Source of the DNA: an uncultured Christensenella sp.
GTDB taxonomy: Bacteria > Bacillota > Clostridia > Christensenellales > UBA1242
NCBI GenBank assembly: GCA_910584815.1
Contig: CAJUBT010000030.1
Location: 1-16,125 of the forward strand
Length of the DNA: 16,125 nt
Direction of reading: 5' to 3'
In this document: positions 7,272-14,978 of the stretch, piece by piece
Numbering within the stretch: position 1 is the stretch's first letter
Layout of the letters: the number at the start of each line of letters is the position of its first letter
Notes under the pieces: generated by a model
The model's database searches: none
What the model saw: the letters and a program-made list of their open reading frames with translations, nothing else
What the model was told of the DNA's origin: nothing
Position numbers and translations under genes: made by a program

Positions 7272-7300
7272 ATTTTAATCTAAATAAAAATAAATGTTAA
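7272..7300 (-). promoter_or_regulatory. Promoter of fba
   Basis: Read on the minus strand, TTAACA (7300-7295) is followed by a 17-bp spacer and TAAAAT (7277-7272). Each box has one mismatch to the consensus. The start would be near 7265, about 30 nt before the ATG. Confidence 0.65.
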
Positions 7301-7400
7301 ATATATTTTGCTTAATTTATTTTTTAATTAAAATAATACAAATAATGCAGAAAAAAGAGATAAAAACATTTTCAAAAAAATTTTGTATATAATATACTTA

Positions 7401-7429
7401 TTGTAAGTAGAAATAAAAAATATTATAAT
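7401..7429 (+). promoter_or_regulatory. Promoter of the GT2-like gene
   Basis: TTGTAA (7401-7406), a 17-bp spacer and a perfect TATAAT (7424-7429). The same pair of boxes and spacing is used at gap. A second TATAAT at 7388-7393 has no good -35 partner. The leader would be about 60 nt. Confidence 0.7.
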
Positions 7430-7497
7430 TGAAAACTTAATTGTTTAAAAATTGTAAATTACAGTGAATAAATAACTAGATTTAATAGGAGAAAAAA

Positions 7498-8361
7498 ATG
7501 AATATTGATTGTTTTTTTCCAGTGTATAAAAAAGATGATATAAAAAAATATTTAACCAATTTTAAAGCGTCAGAGTTTTTTAAAAATAATTCAAATATAA
7601 ATTTAATTTTTGTGTGTGAAACAAGTGATGAAAATAATTTAAAAATTTTAAAACAAGAGATTAAAACTAATAAAAAAAGTGTGCTTTTAACTTTAAATAA
7701 AACCTTTACTTATAACGATGCCTTTAAATATGCTATAGATTATTTTAAAGCAGATGTTGTATTGCTAGGAGATACTAGCGTTGGGAAAATAGACCTTGTT
7801 TTTGAAAAATGTTTAGATAAATATAAAAAGAATGCCAGTGTTGTGCATATTGTTAAAAAACAAACCAAGTTTAAAAATTTTTTTCAAACTATAATACATT
7901 CTATTTACAACTTTTTTATTAAAGTGTTTACAGATAAAATAGACAGGCTAAATGTTATTTCTTTAGGGCTTATAGATAAAAATGTTTTAGATGTTTTAAA
8001 AACTTTGCCCAATAAATGTTGTTTTTTGAAAAACACAAAAAATTTATTAGGATTTGAAACTAGAACTATTTACATCCCTCCTAAAACAGAAACCTATAAG
8101 TTAAACTTCAAAATTAAAACAAGTTCTTTAGTTACTGCTATTGTAAGTGGGGTGTTAAATATTGCTTTTATAATTATGTTAATTATGTTAAATTGCTTTG
8201 TGCCAAATGGCAGAGCAATTTACAATATTATTGTGGCATTATTTATAATATTTTCCTTATCTATTTTTACTACAACTTTACCAAAACACTTTTTTGATAT
8301 AAGAAACTACTGGAATAGAGAAGAAACCCTTGAACTTAAAGAAATTAAGTTAACAAAATAA
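7498..8361 (+). CDS. Membrane-anchored degenerate glycosyltransferase-2-like protein
   Basis: A 287-residue protein with an N-terminal part that looks like a diverged GT-A (GT2) fold, followed by two transmembrane segments (about 207-232 and 241-262) and a short charged tail. This is the layout of polyprenyl-phosphate glycosyltransferases of the GtrB/DPM1 type. Fold hints are the opening strand CFFPVYK (5-11), the region NDAFKYAIDYFKADVVLL (73-90), where GT2 proteins carry their G.a...G...a.gd.v strand, and GDTS at 91-94, where a DxD metal motif is expected. DxD itself is missing, so catalysis is doubtful. AGGAG lies 6 nt before the ATG, and a TTGTAA-N17-TATAAT promoter precedes it. It is divergent from fba. 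Very AT-rich codon use inflates Lys, Asn, Ile and Phe. The family assignment is tentative. Confidence 0.5.
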   Translation: MNIDCFFPVYKKDDIKKYLTNFKASEFFKNNSNINLIFVCETSDENNLKILKQEIKTNKKSVLLTLNKTFTYNDAFKYAIDYFKADVVLLGDTSVGKIDLVFEKCLDKYKKNASVVHIVKKQTKFKNFFQTIIHSIYNFFIKVFTDKIDRLNVISLGLIDKNVLDVLKTLPNKCCFLKNTKNLLGFETRTIYIPPKTETYKLNFKIKTSSLVTAIVSGVLNIAFIIMLIMLNCFVPNGRAIYNIIVALFIIFSLSIFTTTLPKHFFDIRNYWNREETLELKEIKLTK

Positions 8362-8608
8362 AAAATAAATTTATATTTTTTATCAATAATTATTTTTGTA
8401 TAATGTTTATAAAATAAGTAAAAAATTTAAGCAAAAAAAAGAGTAATTATCTATTTTAATTTATAATATAAAAACTTAAATAAAATTAAAAACTTTATAA
8501 ACTACAATAAAAATAATAACCTAATTTTTTAATACATTAAAAATGCCTATATATCAGAAGATTCTTGAAATATATAAAAATTAAATAAAGAAAAAGGAAT
8601 TTAAAACT

Positions 8609-9724
8609 ATGATTGATGAAAGACTAAAAAAATTAGCAAGTAACCTTATAAATTATTCTTGTAAATTAAAAGCAAAAGAAAAAATTTTAATAGAAGCAAT
8701 GGATTGTGATGAAGAGTTTTTATGTGAACTTGTAAAAGAAGTTTATAAAGTAGGAGCATATCCTTTTGTAAATGTTTTAAAATCTAAACTTTCAAGACAA
8801 CTAATGCTTGGCACAAGCGAGGAAAGGGAGAAACTAAGTTGTAACTTTGATTTGCCAATAATGGAGCAAATGGATGCTTATATATCTGTTAGAAGCAAAA
8901 ATGTTTTTGAAAATAGTGACATTCCAAAAGATAGAATGAAAGCATATAAGGTTAATTATAGTATGCCTGTTCATACTAACACTAGGGTGCCAAAAACTAA
9001 ATGGGTAATTTTGAATTATCCAACAAGTGTTGTTGCACAAAATGCAGGAATGAGCACGGAAGCATTTGAGGATTTTTATTTTGATGTTTGTAACTTAGAT
9101 TATTCTAAAATGGATAATGCAATGACTCCTCTTAAAAATTTAATGGAAAGAACCGACAAGGTTAGAATTGTTGCCCCTAACACAGATTTAACTTTTTCTA
9201 TTAAAGGTCTTCCTGCAATTAAATGCTCTGGCACGCATAATATTCCAGATGGAGAATTATTTACAGCCCCTGTAAAGAACAGTGTTAATGGCACAATTAA
9301 ATATAATATTCCAATACTATCTAGTAATGGGGAAAGACACGAAAATATAACCTTAACTTTTAAAGATGGAAAAATTATTAAAGCAACTTCTATAAGCAAT
9401 GAGAATATAGAAAATATTTTTGATTTAGATGAAGGGGCAAGATATGTTGGTGAATTTTCTTTTGGGCTTAACCCATACATTAAAAAACCAATGTTAGACA
9501 TTTTGTTTGATGAAAAAATTATGGGGTCTATTCATTTTACTCCTGGTTCTTGCTATGATGAATGCGATAATGGAAATAAATCTGCTTTGCATTGGGATTT
9601 AATTCAAATTCAAACTAAAGAATATGGCGGTGGAGAAATTTATTTTGATGATGTTTTAATAAGAAAAGATGGTAAATTTGTGTTAGAAGAACTAAAAGGG
9701 CTTAACCCAGAGAATTTAGTTTAA
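8609..9724 (+). CDS. M29 family metallo-aminopeptidase (AmpS/PepS type)
   Basis: This cytoplasmic exopeptidase removes N-terminal residues from peptides using two metal ions. The 371 residues cover the full family length. The expected ligands are visible in order: E216 in IPDGELFTAP, E282 in VGEFSFGLNP, H309 in GSIHFTPG, and H328 and D330 in SALHWDLI. The C-terminal GGEIYFDD motif is typical. AAGGA lies 10 nt before the ATG. No clear promoter was found in the 247 bp upstream, although several TATAAT-like boxes occur there without -35 partners. gap follows after 64 bp with its own promoter, so read-through from this gene into gap is possible but not required. The precise substrate preference is unknown. 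Confidence 0.93.
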   Translation: MIDERLKKLASNLINYSCKLKAKEKILIEAMDCDEEFLCELVKEVYKVGAYPFVNVLKSKLSRQLMLGTSEEREKLSCNFDLPIMEQMDAYISVRSKNVFENSDIPKDRMKAYKVNYSMPVHTNTRVPKTKWVILNYPTSVVAQNAGMSTEAFEDFYFDVCNLDYSKMDNAMTPLKNLMERTDKVRIVAPNTDLTFSIKGLPAIKCSGTHNIPDGELFTAPVKNSVNGTIKYNIPILSSNGERHENITLTFKDGKIIKATSISNENIENIFDLDEGARYVGEFSFGLNPYIKKPMLDILFDEKIMGSIHFTPGSCYDECDNGNKSALHWDLIQIQTKEYGGGEIYFDDVLIRKDGKFVLEELKGLNPENLV

Positions 9725-9729
9725 AAAAG

Positions 9730-9758
9730 TTGTAACAAATTTTGTTAATTAGTATAAT
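9730..9758 (+). promoter_or_regulatory. Promoter of gap with a palindrome in the spacer
   Basis: TTGTAA (9730-9735), a 17-bp spacer and a perfect TATAAT (9753-9758). A 15-bp palindrome TAACAAA-T-TTTGTTA (9733-9747) overlaps the -35 box and fills most of the spacer, which is a classic place for a repressor operator. The start would be near 9765, giving a leader of about 25 nt. Confidence 0.75.
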
Positions 9759-9788
9759 AATAAATATAGTAATAAAAAGGAGTTTATT

Positions 9789-10802
9789 ATGAAAGTTAAA
9801 ATAGGTATAAACGGTTTTGGAAGAATAGGAAGATTAATTTTAAGAGTTGCTTGCGAAAGAGATGATGTTGAAGTTGTTGGTATTAACGACCCATTTATTT
9901 CAGCAGATTATGCAAATTATTTGTTAAGATACGACACAATTCACGGAAAGTTTAATGGTGAAGTTGAAAATACAGAAAATACTTTAATTGTTAATGGCAA
10001 AGAAATTAAAATGTTTACAGAAAAGGAACCAGAAAAAATAGACTGGAAGGGTTGTGGAGCAGAATATATTGCAGAAGCAACTGGCAAATTTACTAACTTA
10101 GAAGGGGCTAACCTACATTTAAAAGCAGGCGCCAAGAAAGTTGTTATTACAGCCCCAGCAAAAGATGGTATTCCTATGTTTGTTATGGGCGTTAACCAAA
10201 ATGATTATAAAAAAGATATGAACATTGTTTCGAATGCAAGTTGCACAACAAATTGTTTAGCTCCACTTGCAAAAGTTATTGATGATGAATTTGGAATTTT
10301 GGAAGGGTTAATGACAACAGTTCACTCTGTAACAGCAACACAACTAACTGTAGATGGTCCTTCTAAAAAGGATTGGCGTGGTGGCAGGGCTGCTACTTAT
10401 AATATTATTCCATCTTCAACTGGGGCTGCAAAAGCTGTTGGGGAAGTTATTCCAAAACTTAAAGGAAAACTAACAGGAATGAGTTTTAGAGTTCCTACTT
10501 TAGATGTTTCTGTTGTAGATTTAACTTGCAGATTGAAAAAAGCAACAACTTATGAAGACATTAAAAAAGCAGTTAAAAAACACGCAGAAACAGATTTAAA
10601 TGGAATTTTAGGTTATACAGAAGAAGCAGTAGTTTCAAGTGATTTTATTCACGATGCACGCACATCTATTTTTGATGCAACCGCAGGAATTATGTTAAGC
10701 GACACCTTTGTTAAACTTGTTGCTTGGTACGATAATGAATGGGGCTATTCAAATAAAGTTGTAGATTTAATTAGTTATATGGCAAGCGTAGATAATAAGT
10801 AA
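9789..10802 (+). CDS. gap: Glyceraldehyde-3-phosphate dehydrogenase (NAD-dependent, phosphorylating)
   Basis: This enzyme converts glyceraldehyde 3-phosphate, NAD+ and phosphate to 1,3-bisphosphoglycerate in cytoplasmic glycolysis. The 337 residues are of standard length. The Rossmann motif NGFGRIGR is at 8-15. Acidic D34 at the end of the second strand indicates preference for NAD over NADP. The catalytic cysteine is C152 in NASCTTNC and the catalytic base is H179 in TVHSVT. The C-terminal AWYDNEWGYS motif is intact. AAGGAG lies 6 nt before the ATG. It has its own strong promoter with a candidate operator (9730-9758). Two TAA codons stand in tandem at its end, and a terminator follows at 10874. 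The neighbouring gene further along plus is not pgk, so gap is monocistronic here, unlike the gap-pgk-tpi clusters of many Bacillota. Confidence 0.97.
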   Translation: MKVKIGINGFGRIGRLILRVACERDDVEVVGINDPFISADYANYLLRYDTIHGKFNGEVENTENTLIVNGKEIKMFTEKEPEKIDWKGCGAEYIAEATGKFTNLEGANLHLKAGAKKVVITAPAKDGIPMFVMGVNQNDYKKDMNIVSNASCTTNCLAPLAKVIDDEFGILEGLMTTVHSVTATQLTVDGPSKKDWRGGRAATYNIIPSSTGAAKAVGEVIPKLKGKLTGMSFRVPTLDVSVVDLTCRLKKATTYEDIKKAVKKHAETDLNGILGYTEEAVVSSDFIHDARTSIFDATAGIMLSDTFVKLVAWYDNEWGYSNKVVDLISYMASVDNK

Positions 10803-10873
10803 TAAGCGGAATGTAGCAATATTTGTTTAAAAAAAATTAAAAATTTTTAAACTTAAACAGAAATAAAAAGAGT

Positions 10874-10906
10874 AAAAAAGATAAGTGTTTTGCTTATCTT
10901 TTTTTT
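10874..10906. terminator. Bidirectional terminator shared by gap and folD
   Basis: AAAAAAGATAAG (10874-10885) pairs perfectly with CTTATCTTTTTT (10893-10904) across a 7-nt loop, with T-runs after the stem on both strands. It lies between the convergent gap (plus) and folD (minus) genes. Confidence 0.85.
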
Positions 10907-11016
10907 ATAAATATTATTTTAAATTATTTTAGTTGAATTTTTAAATTAGTATTAATTTTAATTACTTATTTAAATTATTTCTAATTTTTAAATTCGATTT
11001 TAGTGTGCTTAAAATA

Positions 11017-11889
11017 TTAATCTTCCTTATTTTTATAATTTGCCATTGTTGTTATGTATGTGTTTCTAAGTAGCATTGCTATAGTCATAGGCCCAACCCC
11101 ACCAGGCACTGGAGTTATGAATTTGCATTTAGGCGCAACATTATTATAGTCCACATCGCCACAAATAATTCTTGGGTCAGTATCATCCCTATTTATTCCA
11201 ACATCAATAACAATTGCATCATCTTTAACCATATCTTTGGTTAAAAAATTCTTTTTGCCAACAGCAACCACAATAATGTCGGCTTGTTTAGTTTTTTCAG
11301 CTAAAGCTTTAGTTTTGCTATGGCATATTGTAACTGTGGCATTTTCGTTTAACATCATTAAAGCTAAAGGTTTGCCAACTAATAAACTTCTGTTAATTAT
11401 AACAACATCTTTACCTTTTAAGTCTATATTATAGGCATTTAGTAATTTAACAATTCCATATGGGGTGCAACCCATAAGCCCAGTTTCATCTTGTTGTAAT
11501 AGTTTGCCTAGGTTCGCTTGGGATAGTCCATCAACATCTTTATTGGCAGAAATTAAATTTGTAAGTTTTTGCTCGTTTAAATGGGCAGGTAATGGCATTT
11601 GTAGAAGAATTCCATTAATAGTGCTATCGTTATTTAACCTGTTAATAACTTCTTCTACTTCACTTTCTTTTGCGTTTTCTGATAATCTATAAACTTCCGA
11701 TTGTATGCCAACTTTACTGCAAGCTTTAATTTTACCAGCAACATAAATTTCACTTGCTGGATTATTGCCAACAATAACTACACATAATTTTGGTGCTGGC
11801 AACCCTTTGTTAATTAAATTTTCTTGAATATCATTTGCAAGAGTTTCTTTAATTTTTAATGCAGTTTGGGTTCCGCTTAATTTCTCCAT
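11017..11889 (-). CDS. folD: Bifunctional methylenetetrahydrofolate dehydrogenase / methenyltetrahydrofolate cyclohydrolase
   Basis: FolD interconverts 5,10-methylene-, 5,10-methenyl- and 10-formyl-tetrahydrofolate, using NADP in the dehydrogenase step. It feeds purine and formyl-Met-tRNA synthesis. The 290 residues are of normal length. Y49 and catalytic K53 sit in SEIYVAGKIKAC. Q97 is in LLQMPLP and D120 in KDVDGL. The cofactor loop reads NRSLLVGKP (166-174), where many family members have GRS. The C-terminal TPVPGGVGPMT motif is intact. AAAGGAA on the minus strand lies 8 nt before the ATG. It follows the disordered-protein gene on the same strand after 191 bp. It has a possible promoter of its own (12025-12053) and a palindrome in the leader (11981-11993). 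Confidence 0.95.
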   Translation of the reverse strand: MEKLSGTQTALKIKETLANDIQENLINKGLPAPKLCVVIVGNNPASEIYVAGKIKACSKVGIQSEVYRLSENAKESEVEEVINRLNNDSTINGILLQMPLPAHLNEQKLTNLISANKDVDGLSQANLGKLLQQDETGLMGCTPYGIVKLLNAYNIDLKGKDVVIINRSLLVGKPLALMMLNENATVTICHSKTKALAEKTKQADIIVVAVGKKNFLTKDMVKDDAIVIDVGINRDDTDPRIICGDVDYNNVAPKCKFITPVPGGVGPMTIAMLLRNTYITTMANYKNKED

Positions 11890-11980
11890 AACTTCATTCC
11901 TTTATTTATTGTTTTTTTAGTTTTAAATTTGTATAGCTTTTTATTGTTTTTTAATAAATTTCTGTATTAAAAAAACAACT

Positions 11981-11993
11981 TTAACACTGTTAA
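11981..11993. repeat. Palindrome TTAACA-C-TGTTAA in the folD leader
   Basis: This 13-bp perfect inverted repeat with a single central base lies about 90 bp upstream of the folD ATG, just after the predicted start point. Its arms share TAACA/TGTTA with the gap promoter palindrome but with different spacing. It could be an operator or a chance symmetry. Confidence 0.35.
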
Positions 11994-12024
11994 TTTTTTA
12001 TAATAAAATAAAAATTTACAAAAA

Positions 12025-12053
12025 ATTATAAAAGGTTGAAAATTAGCTTTAAA
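12025..12053 (-). promoter_or_regulatory. Possible promoter of folD
   Basis: Read on the minus strand, TTTAAA (12053-12048), a 17-bp spacer and a perfect TATAAT (12030-12025). The start would be near 12018 with a leader of about 130 nt. The -35 box is weak, and no terminator was seen after the upstream minus-strand gene, so folD may also be reached by read-through. Confidence 0.4.
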
Positions 12054-12080
12054 ATATATTTATTGTTATAGTTAATATTT

Positions 12081-14519
12081 TTACATTTCTCGTTCTATGT
12101 CTTGAATTGGTTTGCGTTTTTTAACTTGGTTGTTTTGAGAGGAAACAATTGAAACTTGATTTTGATTAAAACTTTTTTGTGTACTTTCAAAACTATTGGT
12201 TGAGTTTAAAGTTTCTGCCGACTTTTCAGTTTTTTGTTTGGAACTAATAACTTTTGTGTCTTCATCTAAAATTATGTTTTGAATTGTTTTTTTAGATTTT
12301 TCTTTTTTAATGTTATCAATAACCGATTGTTTTATTTCTAAATTTTCACTGACTTGTTGTGTTTCTTTCTTGTTCGATTTACTAATCTCCTGAGATTTAG
12401 CGGAGTTTACAGCAGACTGAGTGGTTTTTGCATTAACTTTATTAGAATTAGAATGTTCTGGGTTAGTTAATTTGTTATCTTCAGTTTTTTTGGTGGTTTC
12501 TGTTTTAGTTTTGTTTGGTTTGGTTTTATTATCATCTAAATCTAAGGTATTAGCGGTCGATTTTTTCTTTTTCTTTTCATCGAATTTTTGTATAATTTCG
12601 TTCTTTAAATTGTTTATAACCGATTGGTTTTTTGCAGGTTGTTTATCTTGTTTGTTTAAATTATTTTCTTTAACAGCTTTAGCATTTTTAGTTTGTGGAA
12701 ACTGTTCTTCCTTTTGTAAAGGTTTTTGTTTTTTAGTTATATTAGAAAATAAACTTATTTTGCCTTTTTTATTTTTTATTTTATCTTCTAAATTATTAGG
12801 GTCCACAAAATTATTGGTATCTACAATTTGGTTGTTAAGAGGTTGGTTGCCAATGGTTTTGGTTTTAGAGTTTGTTTTAATAGGTGCTGATATATTAAAA
12901 GTTTCAGAATTGTTTAAATTATTATTTTCTAAGTTATTAGCAGCAATTTTCAAATTTCTTTTTGTTTTTTCTTTTTTGTTTTTTGGTTCAGGTTGTTTGT
13001 TTAATTTTTGGGTTCTTATTTGTTTTTCAATTTTTTCTAGTATGTTAATTTTATTATCTTGTTCCTGATAGTTTTCATTTTTAACAATTTCTTTTGTTTT
13101 AACTTTTTTATTTTGTTTTTTGCTATCTTCACTAAAAAATAGTTTTAGTGCTTTCTTCTTTTTGCGTTTACTATCGGTAGGTAAAATGCCTAGTGTTAAC
13201 TTTGACCTTTCAAATTCTTCATCAAGGTCACATTCAGCATTAAGAACTTTAATATTCTTGTTTTGCGCTTTAAGTTGTTTTTCTTGTTTCTTTTCTTGCT
13301 TTTTTTCTAACTTTTCAAGTTGCTTATTTATTTGTTTGTTTCGAGGATCTTCTTTCGCATTAAACCGTTCTAAATTAAAATCTATATCAATTTTTTTATA
13401 GTTAAAATCAAAAAAGTCTTCAGTTTTTGTAATTTTAATATCTTTTGCTTTAAAATCTTCTTCAATTGGCTTTGTTTGTTCTTTATTTGGTTTTTTTGAA
13501 TATTGTTTATCTATAATCTTTTCAAAGGTTTTAAACTTTTCTTCATTTATCTTTTCTTGGTCTTCTTTTTTTGCGGAAGGTTTTTGATATGTGCTTAACA
13601 TAAATTCTTTTAAATTTTGCTTGGTGTTAAGCATTTTAACTTCTTTTTTAACTTCACTATGGCTGGTTAGTTCAACATCTAAAACTTTTTTATAAAGTTT
13701 AAAATTTGTTTTATCTTTAACATCGGCCTTAGTTGTTTGTTGTTCTAGCGTTTTAACAAGAACATTATTAAGAGTGTTTTCTAGTTTAGGAGAGGCAGAT
13801 AAATTGTTTAATTCCTTACTGCCAGAAACTTTTTTGCTATATTCTTTTGTAACTTTTTTACCATAAGTGCCTTCCTTATTTAAATAGTTTAAGGAAGTTA
13901 CCAATGCTTTTTGATTAACGCTGCTTGCAATTGTGTTTGCAAGTTTTAATGTTAAGTCTGCTTTTGCCTTTGCAACAATAAGGTTGTTAATGCTAACTTC
14001 TTCTTTAAAGGATCTCCCATAATCATCAGGATTTGCCTTTATGCCAAACTTAAAAAATATTTCTCTTAAAGGAACAGGGCGATTAGAAGAATACCTTAAT
14101 TTATAAATTAAAGTTTCGTAATTCTCTTTATGGTTAAGGTTTTCTATATAAATATTTTCAACTAAAATTAATTCGGCATTATTTCTATCAACTAAAAGCA
14201 AAAAGTTTATTTGCCCAAATTTAGACATATAGGTTCTTAATTTATATTCATCTCGTCCAGCTTTGTCTATAGCCTTTTCTGTTACACTTATAATAAGTTT
14301 AGGTACAGCAATTAGTTCAAAAAGACTGTAATGGTCTATTACATATCTGCCATAGTTATCGTGATAACCTATTCTGCCAATATCGATATATTGTTTTTTT
14401 GCTTGCTTATGATATTGTTCAAGCAAGTCTTGCCCAAGTTTTGTTTTAGAGTTTATTTCTACATAAACATTATAACTGTGTTTGTGCGATTTATAATCTT
14501 CTGTTTTGGTTTCTATCAT
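12081..14519 (-). CDS. Large, mostly disordered Lys/Asn/Gln/Glu-rich protein of unknown function
   Basis: The 812 residues match no family I recognise. The first roughly 225 look globular, with mixed hydrophobic patterning such as LFELIAVPKLIISV (66-79) and a strand-like INFLLLVDRNNAELILVENIYI stretch near 104-125. The remaining 580 or so are low-complexity, rich in Lys, Asn, Gln, Glu and Ser/Thr, with short coiled-coil-prone pieces (the LEKLEKKQEKKQEK region around 390-410) and a KKKKK run. There is no signal peptide or membrane segment, no tryptophan and only one cysteine, so it is probably cytoplasmic. A short motif QSVINNLK (from 632) recurs as QSVIDNIK (from 731). AAAGGA lies 5 nt before the ATG and a strong extended -10 promoter at 14554-14582. 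The open frame over 2.4 kb with a good start supports a real gene. A scaffold or nucleic-acid-associated role is only a guess from its charge. Confidence 0.85.
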   Translation of the reverse strand: MIETKTEDYKSHKHSYNVYVEINSKTKLGQDLLEQYHKQAKKQYIDIGRIGYHDNYGRYVIDHYSLFELIAVPKLIISVTEKAIDKAGRDEYKLRTYMSKFGQINFLLLVDRNNAELILVENIYIENLNHKENYETLIYKLRYSSNRPVPLREIFFKFGIKANPDDYGRSFKEEVSINNLIVAKAKADLTLKLANTIASSVNQKALVTSLNYLNKEGTYGKKVTKEYSKKVSGSKELNNLSASPKLENTLNNVLVKTLEQQTTKADVKDKTNFKLYKKVLDVELTSHSEVKKEVKMLNTKQNLKEFMLSTYQKPSAKKEDQEKINEEKFKTFEKIIDKQYSKKPNKEQTKPIEEDFKAKDIKITKTEDFFDFNYKKIDIDFNLERFNAKEDPRNKQINKQLEKLEKKQEKKQEKQLKAQNKNIKVLNAECDLDEEFERSKLTLGILPTDSKRKKKKALKLFFSEDSKKQNKKVKTKEIVKNENYQEQDNKINILEKIEKQIRTQKLNKQPEPKNKKEKTKRNLKIAANNLENNNLNNSETFNISAPIKTNSKTKTIGNQPLNNQIVDTNNFVDPNNLEDKIKNKKGKISLFSNITKKQKPLQKEEQFPQTKNAKAVKENNLNKQDKQPAKNQSVINNLKNEIIQKFDEKKKKKSTANTLDLDDNKTKPNKTKTETTKKTEDNKLTNPEHSNSNKVNAKTTQSAVNSAKSQEISKSNKKETQQVSENLEIKQSVIDNIKKEKSKKTIQNIILDEDTKVISSKQKTEKSAETLNSTNSFESTQKSFNQNQVSIVSSQNNQVKKRKPIQDIEREM

Positions 14520-14553
14520 AAAAATCCTTTATTACCAAAAATTTAACTAACTT

Positions 14554-14582
14554 ATTATAGCAAAAAATAATAAAAAACTCAA
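14554..14582 (-). promoter_or_regulatory. Promoter of the disordered-protein gene
   Basis: Read on the minus strand, TTGAGT (14582-14577), a 17-bp spacer and a perfect TATAAT (14559-14554). TGC directly before the TATAAT makes it an extended -10 promoter. The start would be near 14547, about 28 nt before the ATG. Confidence 0.75.
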
Positions 14583-14916
14583 ATATATAAGCACTTATGC
14601 AAAAATTTTAAGCACAAAATTTCTTTAAGTTTAATGTTGTTGTTTAGCATATTAAATAAGGCAATAAATTTTTTTAAAATATCAATTTAATAAAAAAGTT
14701 TTAATTTTTAACTGTTTAGTTAAAATATGTAATAAAATATATTTAAAAAACTGTTAAAACTATTTTAAATATTTCTAAAAAATAGTATACTTAAAAGGTA
14801 AATTTATTTGCAAACTTAACAAGAATAAAGTTATGTGAAAATAAAAACTAAGTAGTTTAAATTTATAGTAATAAATAGTAATAAGAAGTTTTATTATAAA
14901 ATTAAATGGTAAACAT

Positions 14917-14951
14917 AAAAATCTCTAAACTTTAGGGAATTAAAGGTTTTT
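14917..14951 (+). promoter_or_regulatory. Hairpin/dyad in the ychF leader
   Basis: An inner inverted repeat TCTCTAAA-C-TTTAGGGA (14922-14938) has one mismatch that is a G-U pair in RNA. An outer pairing AAAAATC (14917-14923) with GGTTTTT (14945-14951) competes with or encloses it. It ends about 12 nt before the AAAGGGGA ribosome binding site, so it could be a DNA operator or an RNA structure affecting transcription or translation of ychF. Confidence 0.35.
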
Positions 14952-14978
14952 ATAGAAATTATAAAGGGGATTTAAAAA

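Larger units (their letters stand above)
14520..14978. other. Divergent intergenic region between the disordered-protein gene and ychF
   Basis: No gene is seen in these 459 bp. The minus-strand promoter lies at 14554-14582, close to its gene. For ychF the best -10 is TATACT at 14786-14791 with a poor TTTAAA 16 bp upstream, which would give a leader near 180 nt. A hairpin with an internal dyad lies at 14917-14951, just ahead of the ychF ribosome binding site. Confidence 0.6.

Noticed and set aside
8396..8467. TATAAT boxes upstream of the M29 peptidase gene (8399-8404, 8462-8467)
   Set aside because: Neither has a recognisable -35 box at 16-18 bp spacing, and TATAAT is common by chance in such A/T-rich gaps.
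9100..9501. 133-codon minus-strand frame inside the M29 peptidase gene
   Set aside because: The plus-strand frame has all metal ligands of the M29 family; the opposite frame has no motif or start signal.
12421..13401. Plus-strand frames of 215 and 93 codons opposite the disordered-protein gene
   Set aside because: They are Leu/Phe/Ser-rich mirror images of Lys/Glu/Asn codons on the minus strand, without a good ribosome binding site or promoter.
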